Shown one piece after another: positions 41,491 to 50,891 of a DNA stretch of 64,000 bases; the first letter of the stretch is position 1; each line of letters begins with the position of its first letter. Source of the DNA: Micromonospora_J zhanjiangensis (GTDB lineage Bacteria > Actinomycetota > Actinomycetes > Mycobacteriales > Micromonosporaceae). The notes below the pieces were generated by a model. That model was not told the origin of the DNA. It saw only the letters and a list, made by a program, of their open reading frames with translations, and searched no databases. The stretch is from NCBI RefSeq assembly GCF_042650605.1, contig NZ_JBHSBN010000007.1, positions 1 through 64,000 of the forward strand. Direction: 5' to 3'. A program made the translations under genes and the position numbers.

Positions 41491-41828
41491 CGATGGGTGT
41501 ACGCCCGGGTGTCGTCGGCCGACCAGAGGGCCGATCTGGATCGGCAGGTCGCCCGGGTGACGCCATGGGCGACCAGTCGGAACCTTGCCGTGTCTCGGGT
41601 GGTGACCGAGGTCGGCTCGTCGCTGAACGGGCGGCGCAAGAAATCCCTCGGCCTGCTGCGTGACCCGGCCGTGTCGGCCATCGTGGTGGAGCATCGGGAC
41701 CGGTTCGCCCGGTTCGGCGCGGGCAGGTGGCTGTGAAGCGTGAACCCGGCACGGCACCCGCCGGTCAGACCGGGACCGTCCCACCGCAAGGCGGGACTAC
41801 CAACTCTGCGCTTACCAGAGCGCACTGA
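41491..41828 (+). mobile_element. Internally deleted IS607-type element (tnpA and tnpB fragments)
   Basis: Residues RRWVYARVSSADQRADLDRQ to VVEHRDRFARFG (about 41491-41720) are the catalytic core of an IS607-family serine recombinase, including the nucleophile Ser; the MerR-like N-terminus is missing and the frame stops at 41736. Overlapping it, 41733-41828 encodes VKREPGTAPAGQTGTVPPQ and a short tail ending TRAH, which matches my recollection of TnpB C-termini in actinobacteria. The whole tnpB body, with its nuclease residues and zinc ribbon, is gone. The element is therefore a remnant joined by an internal deletion, in the same orientation as its neighbours. Confidence 0.75.
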
Positions 41829-41848
41829 GAGGTAACGGAACGAGGGCC

Positions 41849-42529
41849 GTGACCGTACTCGCTCCCGACCCCCGGGCCGTCCGGGCCGTCAACGTCGAGC
41901 AGATGCGCCGCCTCCGGCTGCCGCTGCCACCGGCCGAGTTCCCGCTGGTCTGGGAGCCGGGTGACGAGGTCGAACTGCGGCCCACCGGCGAGCTGGAGGC
42001 CCGTACGGCGATCCTGCACCTGCTGCTCGCCCGCTGCTTCGGGATGCCGCCGCAGGCGGCCATGAGCTGGCTGCTCAGCTCGCACCTGGTGGACCAGGTC
42101 ACGCCGCCGGAGTCGCAGTTCGTGATGGGTGGACGCGGTGACCACCGGTCCTTCGTCCTGCACCACGACGCGGTGTACGCGCTGGCCTGGGTGCTCGGGT
42201 TGACCAAGCACCTGGACCCGGCCACCCCGACCGACGACCGGTTGATGGACCTGTTGCCGAACATCGCGGCCGGGGAGACGTTCGCCCGGTGGCGCTCCCG
42301 CACCCTCGCGGCGCCGCGGCCCGCCGGCGACGCCGCCGCCATGCTCGACTTCCACTACTGCCTGGACTGGGGATACCTGGAGGCCGAGCGGACCGGGGCG
42401 CCGCTGCCCGGCCTGATCGACGCCAACGCGATCGGCCAGCGCCGCTGGGCGCTGGAGTGGGCGGTGGTCTTCCACGGTCCGTACCACGACCCGCCGCCCG
42501 GGTGGGAAGAGGTCGACCTCTCCACCTGA
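41849..42529 (+). CDS. DUF4272 domain-containing protein
   Basis: 226 aa, GTG start 20 bp after the transposon remnant. ARTAILHLLLARCFG, DAVYALAWVLGLTKHLDP and a C-terminal IGQRRWALEWAV are the DUF4272 pattern. It is a soluble, probably cytoplasmic protein with no known activity. Its promoter may have been brought or disturbed by the insertion immediately upstream. Confidence 0.85.
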   Translation: MTVLAPDPRAVRAVNVEQMRRLRLPLPPAEFPLVWEPGDEVELRPTGELEARTAILHLLLARCFGMPPQAAMSWLLSSHLVDQVTPPESQFVMGGRGDHRSFVLHHDAVYALAWVLGLTKHLDPATPTDDRLMDLLPNIAAGETFARWRSRTLAAPRPAGDAAAMLDFHYCLDWGYLEAERTGAPLPGLIDANAIGQRRWALEWAVVFHGPYHDPPPGWEEVDLST

Positions 42530-42639
42530 CCGCCGGCCCGCCGCGGCGGGCCGGCCGGCGGCCGGACCGAGCGGGCACCGGCACGGTCCGGTCCGGCACG
42601 GTCCGGCGTGGCCCGGTCTGGTCCGCCGCGCGGCCCGGT

Positions 42640-43635
42640 TCAGCCGGTCCGGCGGGCGGGCACCGGACGGTACGCGGTGAGTCGGACCGCCCCGGTCACC
42701 GGCACCGGCTCGGGCAGCGCGGCCGTCCGCTCGGCGAGCCGGGCCGGGTCGGTGTGCCAGGCGCTCGGTCCCATCCCCACCAGCGTCCGGACCTCGGCCC
42801 GGGTGAGCGTGAGCCGGAACCGGAGTTCGGCCGTGGCTACCGGCTCGAAGAGTCCGGCCAGGCTGCCCGCCACCCGGTCGGACTTGCCCGGGTCGACCCG
42901 CAGCAGGTCCAGCGCGGTGACCAACTCGGCCAGGTGGTCGGCGGCCGGGGTGACCACCAGCAGGGTGCCGTCCGGCCGGAGCACCCGGCGGAACTCCGGC
43001 CCGTTGCGCGGGGCGAACACGTTCAGCAGCACCGTCACCGACCCGTCGGCCAGCGGCAGCGGCCGCCAGGTGTCGGCCAGCGCCGCGGCGGCCCGCGGAT
43101 GGCACCGGGCGGCCCGGCGCAGCGCCGGCTTGGACACGTCGACGGCCAGCCCGACCGCGCCCGGCAGCGCGTCCAGCACCGCGGCCACCTGCCGTCCGGT
43201 GCCGGCGCCCGCGTCCACCACCAGCGGCGGTTCCACGCCGCTGGGTTCACTCCCGACGCGCCCGCCGCTTCCGACCGCGTCGGCGGGGGCGACCGCGTCG
43301 GCCGGGGCGACCGCGTCGGCCGGGGCGACCGCGTCGGCCGGGGCGACCGCGTCGGCGGGGGCGACCGCGTCGGCCGGGGCGGCCGTGCGGGCCGCGTCGG
43401 CCAGGGCGGCCAGGATCGGGTCGTAGTGCCCGGCGGCGAGGAAGTCCTCCCGGGCGGCGACCATCTCGACGGTGTCCCCGACGTGCGGCGCCCGGCCGGT
43501 GAGCAGGTTGACGTAGCCCTGCCGGGCGACGTCGAAGCTGTGCCCGGCCGGGCAGCGCACCGGGCCACCGGCCGCCCGGGTCACCGGCTTCCGGCAGATC
43601 GGGCAGCGCAGCCGGGTCAGCACGTCGGCCCGCAC
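42640..43635 (-). CDS. RlmA/TlrB-type 23S rRNA guanine methyltransferase homologue
   Basis: 331 aa. The N-terminal zinc site C11, C14, C28, H32 (CPICRKPV then RCPAGHSFD) and QGYVNLL are those of RlmA-family enzymes, which methylate G745 or G748 in helix 35 of 23S rRNA; the TlrB type gives tylosin-class resistance. The SAM motif is VVDAGAGTGRQ, followed by NVFAPRN. Between the two lies an extra low-complexity insert of six ADAVAP repeats (about residues 91-126). Housekeeping or resistance function cannot be separated by sequence alone. Confidence 0.88.
   Translation of the reverse strand: MRADVLTRLRCPICRKPVTRAAGGPVRCPAGHSFDVARQGYVNLLTGRAPHVGDTVEMVAAREDFLAAGHYDPILAALADAARTAAPADAVAPADAVAPADAVAPADAVAPADAVAPADAVGSGGRVGSEPSGVEPPLVVDAGAGTGRQVAAVLDALPGAVGLAVDVSKPALRRAARCHPRAAAALADTWRPLPLADGSVTVLLNVFAPRNGPEFRRVLRPDGTLLVVTPAADHLAELVTALDLLRVDPGKSDRVAGSLAGLFEPVATAELRFRLTLTRAEVRTLVGMGPSAWHTDPARLAERTAALPEPVPVTGAVRLTAYRPVPARRTG
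43273..43380 (-). repeat. Six tandem 18-bp units inside the rRNA methyltransferase gene
   Basis: Six near-identical 18-bp units (plus strand GACCGCGTCGGCCGGGGC; two units have one base changed) encode a repeating six-residue Ala/Asp/Val/Pro linker just before the SAM-binding motif. The period is the same 18 bp as in the histidine kinase tail at 24982-25107, with a different sequence. Confidence 0.95.
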
Positions 43636-43861
43636 GTCACGCCTCCCGGCGGCGCACCCCGGCGGACGGCCCGCCCGGCCCGCGTACCGTCGGTCGCATC
43701 ACGCCGGCCATTCTCCCAGCACCGCGCCGCCGGGTCCGCGGGCGTACGCCCCGCCGGGGCGCCGGTGGTCGCGCACACCGCCGGCCGGCCCGGCCGACGA
43801 CCCGGGTCACGTCTCCACCGACCGGCGGCGACCTGCGCGGACCCTGGCCTAGGGTCTGTCC

Positions 43862-44935
43862 ATGGCAATCGGATACGAAGACATCGTCAAGGCACCGAAG
43901 GCGTTGTTGCACGACCACCTCGACGGTGGGCTGCGGCCCGCGACGATCGTCGAACTGGCGGCCGCGGTGGACCACCCGCTGCCCAGCAACGATCCCGACG
44001 AGCTCGGCCGCTGGTTCGTGGCCGCCGCGAACTCCGGTTCGCTGGAGCGGTACCTGGAGACGTTCGCGCACACGGTCGCGGTGATGCAGACCGCCGACGC
44101 GCTGCGCCGGGTGGCCGCCGAGTGCGCCTGGGACCTGGCGGTCGACGGCGTGGTCTACGCCGAGGTCCGGTTCGCCCCGGAGCAGCACCTGGACCGGGGG
44201 CTGACCCTGGACGAGGTGGTCGAGGCGGTGCTGGCCGGCTTCGCCGAGGGCACCGGGCGGGCCGCGGACGCCGGCCGGTCGATCCGGATCGGCACCCTGC
44301 TCACCGCGATGCGACACGCCGCCCGCTCGCAGGAGATCGCCGAGCTGTCCGTCCGGCACCGGGACCGCGGGGTGGTCGGCTTCGACATCGCCGGCGCCGA
44401 GGCGGGCTTCCCGCCCACCCGGCACCTGGACGCCTTCGAGTACCTCCAGCGGGAGAACTTCCACTTCACCATCCATGCCGGCGAGGCGTTCGGGCTGCCG
44501 TCGATCTGGCAGGCGATCCAGTGGTGCGGCGCCGACCGGCTCGGGCACGGGGTGCGGATCGTGGACGACATCACGGCCGGCGACAAGCCGGTCCTCGGCC
44601 GGCTGGCCGCGTACGTCCGGGACAAGCGCATCCCGTTGGAGTTGTGCCCGTCGTCGAACGTGCAGACCGGCGCGGCGTCGTCGATCGCGGAGCATCCGAT
44701 CGGCCTGCTGCGCGATCTGCGGTTCCGGGTGACGGTCAACACCGACAACCGGTTGATGAGCGGAACCAGCATGTCCCGGGAGATGGCCCTGCTGGTGGAG
44801 GCGTTCGGCTACGGCTGGGCCGAGCTGCAGTGGTTCACGGTCAACGCGATGAAGAGCGCCTTCATCCCGTTCGACGAGCGGTTGGCCATCATCGACGAGG
44901 TGATCAAACCGGCGTACGCGAAGCTCCGCTCCTGA
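43862..44935 (+). CDS. add: Adenosine deaminase
   Basis: 357 aa. Zinc ligands in LLHDHLDGGLRP, the catalytic Glu in TIHAGEAFG, the LGHGVRIVDD His and NTDNRLMSG Asp are all present, and the length is standard. It converts adenosine to inosine. With cdd and deoA it completes a nucleoside breakdown set served by the transporter upstream. The 3' end overlaps the convergent kinase-like gene by 32 bp. Confidence 0.95.
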   Translation: MAIGYEDIVKAPKALLHDHLDGGLRPATIVELAAAVDHPLPSNDPDELGRWFVAAANSGSLERYLETFAHTVAVMQTADALRRVAAECAWDLAVDGVVYAEVRFAPEQHLDRGLTLDEVVEAVLAGFAEGTGRAADAGRSIRIGTLLTAMRHAARSQEIAELSVRHRDRGVVGFDIAGAEAGFPPTRHLDAFEYLQRENFHFTIHAGEAFGLPSIWQAIQWCGADRLGHGVRIVDDITAGDKPVLGRLAAYVRDKRIPLELCPSSNVQTGAASSIAEHPIGLLRDLRFRVTVNTDNRLMSGTSMSREMALLVEAFGYGWAELQWFTVNAMKSAFIPFDERLAIIDEVIKPAYAKLRS

Positions 44936-45602
44936 GGCGGTCCCGCCGCTGCCGGACCGGTCCCGGAGCCGGGGGCACCGACCGGCGGCGCGTGGCGCCC
45001 ACCGGCGCGTCCGGGCCGGCGGCCAGCGCGGTGACCTGGCGGATCACCGCCGCGGCCCGCGCCGGTCGGCAGCCGAGGCCGGCCTGCCGGCGCAGGATCG
45101 CCGGCTCGGCGCGCAGCAGCGCGACGCCGCGCCGCAGCAGCAGTCCGGGTGACTTGCGGCGCTCGGCGAGGTCGCGCAGCAGCCGGCGGAGGAAGGTCGC
45201 CGACCGGGGGCGACGCAGCACGTACGCCTCGGCGACCAGGCCGAGGCGGCGGCACTCCGGGACGATCTCGGCCGCGAAAATCCCTTCGGCGATGAAAAGT
45301 GGCGATCCGGTCAGATCAAGTAGCCGGCTGTCCACCCTTCGGTCCGCGCCGATCGCATAAACCGGCACTTCGGCCTTGCCCTCCTGGGCCAATCGGGTAA
45401 TCGTCTGGACCGCTGCGGCGGCATTCCAGGCGTGCGGGGACTCCCAGTCGATCACTCCCGCGCGCCTCGGCAGCGTAGGGTCGTCACCATCCTTGTAGAA
45501 ATCGTCCAGACAGAGTACCGGGAGTCCGGTTCGTCTAGCTATATAGGACTTTCCGGACCCTGAAGGGCCGGCGAGCAAAACCACTCGGGAGGGTACAGCC
45601 AT
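44904..45602 (-). CDS. Uridine-kinase-like ATPase
   Basis: 232 aa from the ATG at 45602; an ATG at 45635 with GGAG 12 nt after it is an alternative start. The P-loop GPSGSGKSYIARRTG, LDDFYKDGDDPTLPR, DWESPHAWN and FIAEGIFAAEIVP follow uridine kinase/phosphoribulokinase order. The C-terminus is Arg-rich and lacks clear motifs. Uridine phosphorylation would fit the pyrimidine enzymes nearby. It ends antisense within the adenosine deaminase gene. Confidence 0.87.
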   Translation of the reverse strand: MAVPSRVVLLAGPSGSGKSYIARRTGLPVLCLDDFYKDGDDPTLPRRAGVIDWESPHAWNAAAAVQTITRLAQEGKAEVPVYAIGADRRVDSRLLDLTGSPLFIAEGIFAAEIVPECRRLGLVAEAYVLRRPRSATFLRRLLRDLAERRKSPGLLLRRGVALLRAEPAILRRQAGLGCRPARAAAVIRQVTALAAGPDAPVGATRRRSVPPAPGPVRQRRDRLRSGASRTPV

Positions 45603-45795
45603 CACTGTCGGTGACTCCAAGGAAGCATGTCGCAATCAAATCCCACGGATATCCCATCACACTCTCGGCGACGAACAACCTGGGCTTTCCTCTTTAGTGA
45701 CGGCGTGATGGAATCTCGGGGGTCCGACCCGTCCGGGTCGGTCGCTCAGCGGTGCCCTGTGCAGTCGATCGGGTACCGATACAGGAGGCGGTGAC

Positions 45796-48700
45796 GTGAG
45801 CGAACGGCCGAAGGCGGGGAAAAATACTTTCCTGTCGCGTCTCCGGCGACCGTTTGGCCGGCTTCGCGACATGCCGATCTGGTCGAAGCTGGGTCTCATC
45901 ATGATCGTGCCGACCATCGCCACGATCGTGGTGGGCACGACCGGTCTCGTCGGACATCTGCAGTCGCTGAACACGGCCAACCGGGCGCTGGCCCTGGCCA
46001 ACCTCAGCAGGGCGTCCGGCGACCTGGTGCAGAACCTGCAGGACGAACGGGCGCTGGCCGTGCTGCTGCTCGGCGTGGATCCGAACGATCCCAAAAAGGC
46101 GGCGCAGAAGAAGCAGCTGCTCGCCACCAAGGAGCGGTACCGCGAGGCGTACGCCAAGCTCCACGACGTGGTCGACCGGTCCAAGGCCCCGTACTCGCAG
46201 CAGCGCAACGAGCTCACCGATCTGCCGCTGACGTTCACCGACCAGCTCCAGCGGATCGACCAGGGCCTGGCCGACCTGCCGGCCACCCGTAGCCAGGTGG
46301 ACAACGGCAGGTTCCTGCTCACCGCGGCCAGCCAGACCTACGAGGGGCTGATCGCCAACATCCTGGACATGCGGGACTCGGCGGCCCAGCTGGCCGGTGA
46401 CGCCTCGCTCAGCGAGCGGATGCGTGCCGCGACCACCATCTCGCGGGCCAAGGAATTCATGTCGCAGCGCCGGGTGGTGGTGCACCGCGCACTGATCAAC
46501 AACCGGCTCTCGCCCGTGCTGCGCACCGACTACATCGCGACCGACCAGGGCGAGAAGCAGGCGTTGCAGAGCTTCGACTCCGTCGCCACCCGGGAGGAGT
46601 CCGAGTTCCGGGACCGGACCGTGTCCGGCCCCGACCAGCGCGTCGCCGGCCAGTTCAGCAGCTGGGTGTCCTCCCGCGGCATCGACGAGAGCATGACCCT
46701 CGCCCCGTTCACCGCGGACGAGTGGGACAACGCCATGGTCGGCAACGCCAAGCTGCTCCGTACGGTGGAGGCGCAGCTCGACACGAACGTGGTGAAGCAG
46801 GCCACCGGCGTCCGCGACCAGGTCCAGCAGGCGGTCTTCCTGGAGACCGGTCTGCTGCTCAGCATGCTGCTGCTGGCCATCCTGTTCGCCTACCTGGTCG
46901 CCCGCTCGATGGCCCGGTCGCTGCGCGAACTGAAGCACGGCGCGCTCGCCATCGCCCAGTACGGCCTGCCGCACGCGGTGTCCCGCCTGCGTGATCCCCA
47001 GCTGTCCGCGCAGATGTCGCCGGTGCAGCTGGCCAACCAGATCGCCGAGCCGCTGCCGGTCCGCAGCAAGGACGAGTTCGGTCAGGTGACCGAGGCGTTC
47101 AACGCGGTCCACCTGGAAGCGGTCCGGACCGCCGCCGAGCAGGCCGCGCTGCGTGCCTCGGTCGCGACGATGTTCGTCAACCTGGCCCGCCGGTCGCAGA
47201 TCCTGGTCGACCGCCTGATCGGTCATCTCGACCGGTTGGAACGCGGCGAGGAGGACCCGGACCGGCTGGCCGAACTCTTCCAGCTCGACCACCTCGCCAC
47301 CCGGATGCGGCGTAACGACGAGAACCTCCTGGTGCTCGCCGGTGCCGACTCCACCCGGGTGCAGCGCGAGCCGGCCGCGCTGATCGACGTGCTCCGCGCC
47401 GCCCAGTCCGAGGTCGAGCACTACACCCGGATCGAGTTCGGCGTCATCGACCGGGACATCGAGGTCGCCGCGCACGCGGTCAACGACCTGGTGCACCTCG
47501 TCGCCGAGCTGTTCGACAACGCGACCGCCTTCTCGCCGCCCGACTCGCAGGTCATGGTCGAGGCGCGTCGGGTCGGCGACCGGGCCTCGCTCTACGTGGA
47601 GGACCGGGGCATCGGCATCACCGCCGACCAGCTCCACGAACTCAACGAGAAGCTGGCGACGCCGCCACAGGTGGACGTGGCCGTCTCCCGGATGATGGGT
47701 CTGGTCGTGGTGGCCCGGCTGGCGTCCCGGCACGGGGTCAAGGTCGAACTGCGGCCGGGCACCGACCGGGGGACCGTGGCCGACGTCACCCTGCCGACCT
47801 CGGTGCTGGTGCCCCGGGCACTGTCCGGCCGGGTGCAGCAGGCGCCCGCCGCCGTCGACGCTCCGGCCCAGGGTTCACTGCCGTCCGCCGGCGGGTTCGC
47901 CGCCCCGCTGGCGCTGGGCAGCGGACCGGCCATCCCGAGCCAGCGGTCCGGGTCCCGGGACACCGCGCCGCCGGTGTCGACCGGTGGTGGGTTCGGCTTC
48001 CCGCCGGCCAACGGGACTCCCGCGGGGGCACCGGCCGCGCCCGGCCGGGGCATGCCGGCCTGGTCCGATTTGACCGGGGCGTCGCTCGGCCCGAACGGAT
48101 CGACCAACGCTCCGTCCCGCTCGAACCTCGCCCCGCCGGCCAACGGCACCGGCAGCGGCAACGTCGAGCCGTTGCCGCAGCGGCGCGGCGCCGACCAGTG
48201 GGCGGTCGAGGGCGAGATCGCCGACAACCGCCCGGCGGCTCAGCTTCCGCGGCAGGACCAGCCCGGCCCGGAGCCGCGGTCCAACGGCTTCGGGGTCAAC
48301 CGACCCGCCCAGCCGCCGGCCCTGCCGTCCCGGACACCCCGTCCGGCGCCGACGAGTCCCGCCCCGACGTCGGCACCTCCGATGACCGCGGGCCCGGCAT
48401 CGGCGCCGCCGTCGACGCAACGACCCGCCGGTGCGCCGCCGGCCTGGCCGCCGGTGGCACCGAGCGAGCGGGAGCCCGTCGGTACACCGACCGCGCAGCA
48501 GCAGGCTGCGGCGTCCGGCGCCGACCTCACCACCGAGCTTCCCCGGATCCCGCAGGACGCGGGCCGGCCGGCTCCGGCCGCGCAGCCGGGGGCCAGCCGA
48601 CCGGTCCCGGCGGCGGACAACGGGCAGCGGTTCGCCGACGAGACGATGGAACTGCCGATCTTCCGGGAACTCGAGTCGGCGTGGTTCCGTACCCGTCGCT

Positions 48701-49323
48701 CCACCTCGGAGGAGAGCGCCGGTAACGGAAAGACCTCGGCCGCCCCGGCGTCGACCCCGACCCCGACCCCGACCCCGGCGCCGGCGTCGGTCGCGGCACG
48801 GCCGGCCGCGTCCACGATGCCCACCTCGGCCGAGCGGTTCGTGACGGCCCGCGCCGGACAGGGAACGACGGGCGGCGCCACCATGGCGAACGCGCCGACG
48901 TCCGGCAGTCCGGTCCGGGACACTGGACAGGCCGCCCCCAGCGGCGGGGTGCCGACCGGTGGCCGGACCGGGCCGACCACGTCGGACGGCTGGCAGACCG
49001 CCGCCGACGCGGGTTGGCGGGCCGCCAGCGCCGCGCGGGAGACGTCCGTGAGCAGCGGTACCACGCCCACCGGTCTGCCGAAGCGGACGCCCATGGCACA
49101 GTTGGTACCGGGCGGTGTGGAGAAGCCGACAACCTCCGTCCAGCGCCGTACGCCGGAGTCGGTACGCGGGCTGCTGTCCGCCTACCACCGGGGCGTGCAG
49201 CGTGGCCGTACTCATCCCACCGACGACTCGGCCCGGTCGGAGGACACTTCGGCAGGGCAGCAATCCTCGCAGGCTGGCTTGGGCCCCGCGGCCAGAAGCG
49301 GGCAGAAGGAGCATGAAGGATGA
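45796..49323 (+). CDS. Conservon sensor kinase with NIT domain (CvnA type)
   Basis: 1175 aa, GTG with AGGAGG 7 nt upstream. TM1 (about 32-53), an extracytoplasmic nitrate/nitrite-sensing-type helical domain (about 60-340), TM2 (about 350-372), HAMP, a helical segment with LFQLDHLATRMRRND, and an ATPase domain (ELFDNATAFSPP, EDRGIGI). About 500 disordered Pro/Ser/Thr-rich residues follow. They end in a conserved tail: DAGWRAASAA, GLPKRTPMAQLVPGG and a YHRGVQRGR element. The next three genes complete the conservon, which in Streptomyces forms a G-protein-like membrane complex. Confidence 0.93.
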   Translation: MSERPKAGKNTFLSRLRRPFGRLRDMPIWSKLGLIMIVPTIATIVVGTTGLVGHLQSLNTANRALALANLSRASGDLVQNLQDERALAVLLLGVDPNDPKKAAQKKQLLATKERYREAYAKLHDVVDRSKAPYSQQRNELTDLPLTFTDQLQRIDQGLADLPATRSQVDNGRFLLTAASQTYEGLIANILDMRDSAAQLAGDASLSERMRAATTISRAKEFMSQRRVVVHRALINNRLSPVLRTDYIATDQGEKQALQSFDSVATREESEFRDRTVSGPDQRVAGQFSSWVSSRGIDESMTLAPFTADEWDNAMVGNAKLLRTVEAQLDTNVVKQATGVRDQVQQAVFLETGLLLSMLLLAILFAYLVARSMARSLRELKHGALAIAQYGLPHAVSRLRDPQLSAQMSPVQLANQIAEPLPVRSKDEFGQVTEAFNAVHLEAVRTAAEQAALRASVATMFVNLARRSQILVDRLIGHLDRLERGEEDPDRLAELFQLDHLATRMRRNDENLLVLAGADSTRVQREPAALIDVLRAAQSEVEHYTRIEFGVIDRDIEVAAHAVNDLVHLVAELFDNATAFSPPDSQVMVEARRVGDRASLYVEDRGIGITADQLHELNEKLATPPQVDVAVSRMMGLVVVARLASRHGVKVELRPGTDRGTVADVTLPTSVLVPRALSGRVQQAPAAVDAPAQGSLPSAGGFAAPLALGSGPAIPSQRSGSRDTAPPVSTGGGFGFPPANGTPAGAPAAPGRGMPAWSDLTGASLGPNGSTNAPSRSNLAPPANGTGSGNVEPLPQRRGADQWAVEGEIADNRPAAQLPRQDQPGPEPRSNGFGVNRPAQPPALPSRTPRPAPTSPAPTSAPPMTAGPASAPPSTQRPAGAPPAWPPVAPSEREPVGTPTAQQQAAASGADLTTELPRIPQDAGRPAPAAQPGASRPVPAADNGQRFADETMELPIFRELESAWFRTRRSTSEESAGNGKTSAAPASTPTPTPTPAPASVAARPAASTMPTSAERFVTARAGQGTTGGATMANAPTSGSPVRDTGQAAPSGGVPTGGRTGPTTSDGWQTAADAGWRAASAARETSVSSGTTPTGLPKRTPMAQLVPGGVEKPTTSVQRRTPESVRGLLSAYHRGVQRGRTHPTDDSARSEDTSAGQQSSQAGLGPAARSGQKEHEG

Positions 49324-49724
49324 CAACTACGCAGGATCTCGGTTGGCTTCTCGCCAACTTCGCCGACCGAGTGCCGGGGGTCGCCCACGCGATCGCCGTC
49401 TCCGCGGACGGCCTGCTCCTGGCGTCCTCACGGGACCTGCCGCGGGACCGGGCCGACCAGCTCGCCGCGATCGCCTCCGGCCTGGTCAGCCTGACCCAGG
49501 GGGCGGCCCGGTGTTTTGAGGGCGGGGCGGTGTTGCAAACCGTCGTGGAGATGGACAATGGTTTCTTGTTCCTGATGTCCATCTCGGACGGGTCATCGTT
49601 CGCGGTGCTCGCCGCCCGGTCCTGCGACGTGGGACAGGTCGGATACGAGATGGCGCTGCTGGTCGACCGGGTAGGTGACGCGCTGACGCCGTCGCCACGC
49701 GCCGCCGCCGGCGTGCTGGGCTGA
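49320..49724 (+). CDS. Roadblock/LC7 domain protein (CvnB type)
   Basis: 134 aa, the start overlapping the kinase stop (ATGA). DLGWLLANFADRVPGVAHAI at the N-terminus and the following alternation are the roadblock/LC7 fold, which in MglB-like relatives acts as a GTPase-activating partner. It probably forms a dimer that binds the small GTPase encoded two genes on. Confidence 0.95.
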   Translation: MTTTQDLGWLLANFADRVPGVAHAIAVSADGLLLASSRDLPRDRADQLAAIASGLVSLTQGAARCFEGGAVLQTVVEMDNGFLFLMSISDGSSFAVLAARSCDVGQVGYEMALLVDRVGDALTPSPRAAAGVLG

Positions 49725-49827
49725 TCGGGACCGGGCTGGCCGCCAGTCAGCCGGTGGCACGACAACGAGATAACGACAAGTTCCACCGGAGCAGGCCTCC
49801 GGCGAGTACCGAAGGGGGTGAATGGCG

Positions 49828-50205
49828 ATGATGCCCGAACGCGACGAGCCGACTGGCGCGTTGGTCAGGCCTTACGCCGTTACCCGCGGACGTACCCGAC
49901 CTCGGCTCGAAATCGCTCTGGAGGCGCTCGTCGAGACGACGGTGCGCGGTCGATCCGCCAGCAACGGAAATGGCGGAGGCCGGGAGCACCAGTACATCGC
50001 TGCGCTGTGTGACGGTCGGCACCAATCGCTTGCCGAGATCGCGGCGCGGATGCAGTTGCCGCTCGGGGTGGCCCGGGTCCTCATCGCCGACATGGCCGCA
50101 GACGGCCTGGTGGCGGTGTACGAACCGGCTTCCTTGGACGACTCTAACGACGCGGTGGGCACTGAACTGCTGGAGAGGGTGCTGAGTGGACTTCGCAGGC
50201 TCTGA
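49828..50205 (+). CDS. DUF742 protein (CvnC type)
   Basis: 125 aa from the ATG at 49828, 9 nt after GAAGGGGG; an ATG two codons earlier and one codon later are alternatives. RPYAVTRGRTRP, IAALCDGRHQSLAEIAARMQLPLGVARVLIADM and the remaining winged-helix-like pattern define DUF742. It is the third conservon gene. It overlaps the GTPase gene by 20 bp. Confidence 0.93.
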   Translation: MMPERDEPTGALVRPYAVTRGRTRPRLEIALEALVETTVRGRSASNGNGGGREHQYIAALCDGRHQSLAEIAARMQLPLGVARVLIADMAADGLVAVYEPASLDDSNDAVGTELLERVLSGLRRL

Positions 50206-50794
50206 CATGTCGCACCGCCCAATGGCGGGGCGCGTGACATCGGCGAAGATTGTCATCGCCGGTGGGTTCGGCGTTGGCAAGACAACGCTGGTCGGCTCGG
50301 TCTCGGAGATCACGCCGCTGACCACCGAGGCAATCATGACGTCGGCGGGCGTGGGTGTCGACGACACACGCCAGGTACCGGGCAAGACGACCACGACGGT
50401 CGCCATGGACTTCGGTCGTATCTCGATCGACCGAGATCTGATCCTCTACCTGTTCGGCACTCCGGGCCAGACGCGGTTCTGGTTCATGTGGGACGAACTG
50501 GTGCGAGGGGCGATCGGTGCGGTCGTTCTGGTCGACACGCGTCGGTTGGCCGACTGCTTCGCGGCCATCGACTTCTTTGAGCATCGACGACTGCCGTACC
50601 TCGTGGCGATCAACTGCTTCGACGGTATGCAGTACCACGATCCGCAGGACGTGCGGGACGCGCTGGCCATCTCCAGCGACGTACCGGTCGTCGCCTGTGA
50701 CGCACGAAACCGCGAGTCGACCAAACACGTGTTGATCTCGCTGGTCGAGTACGTCCTGACGATGCGCCGCTCGCGCGCCGTCGCTCCGGCCTGA
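50186..50794 (+). CDS. Small GTPase (CvnD type)
   Basis: 202 aa, GTG with GAGAGGG 6 nt upstream, inside the end of the DUF742 gene. The P-loop GGFGVGKTTLVGSVSE, switch TTTTVAMDFG, LFGTPGQTRFWFMWDEL and INCFDG (for NKxD) are those of conservon GTPases. It probably cycles under control of the roadblock protein and reports to the sensor kinase. It is the last gene of the four-gene unit; a hairpin follows. Confidence 0.95.
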   Translation: MDFAGSDMSHRPMAGRVTSAKIVIAGGFGVGKTTLVGSVSEITPLTTEAIMTSAGVGVDDTRQVPGKTTTTVAMDFGRISIDRDLILYLFGTPGQTRFWFMWDELVRGAIGAVVLVDTRRLADCFAAIDFFEHRRLPYLVAINCFDGMQYHDPQDVRDALAISSDVPVVACDARNRESTKHVLISLVEYVLTMRRSRAVAPA

Positions 50795-50807
50795 CGGGTA
50801 CCGAGGC

Positions 50808-50841
50808 AACCGCCCGACGGGGAGAACCCCGATGGGCGGTT
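50808..50841. terminator. Bidirectional terminator after the conservon
   Basis: AACCGCCC and GGGCGGTT arms with an inner CGGGG/CCCCG pairing (two mismatches) and an AGAA loop lie between convergent genes. Confidence 0.7.
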
Positions 50842-50891
50842 CGTCGTGCCCGGATAACCGTGGTGGCCGGACGAAAGACAGGCGGGACGGG

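Noticed and set aside
45603..45795. Small gene in the spacer upstream of the conservon
   Set aside because: No frame with a start, ribosome site and sensible product; it looks like promoter and leader sequence.
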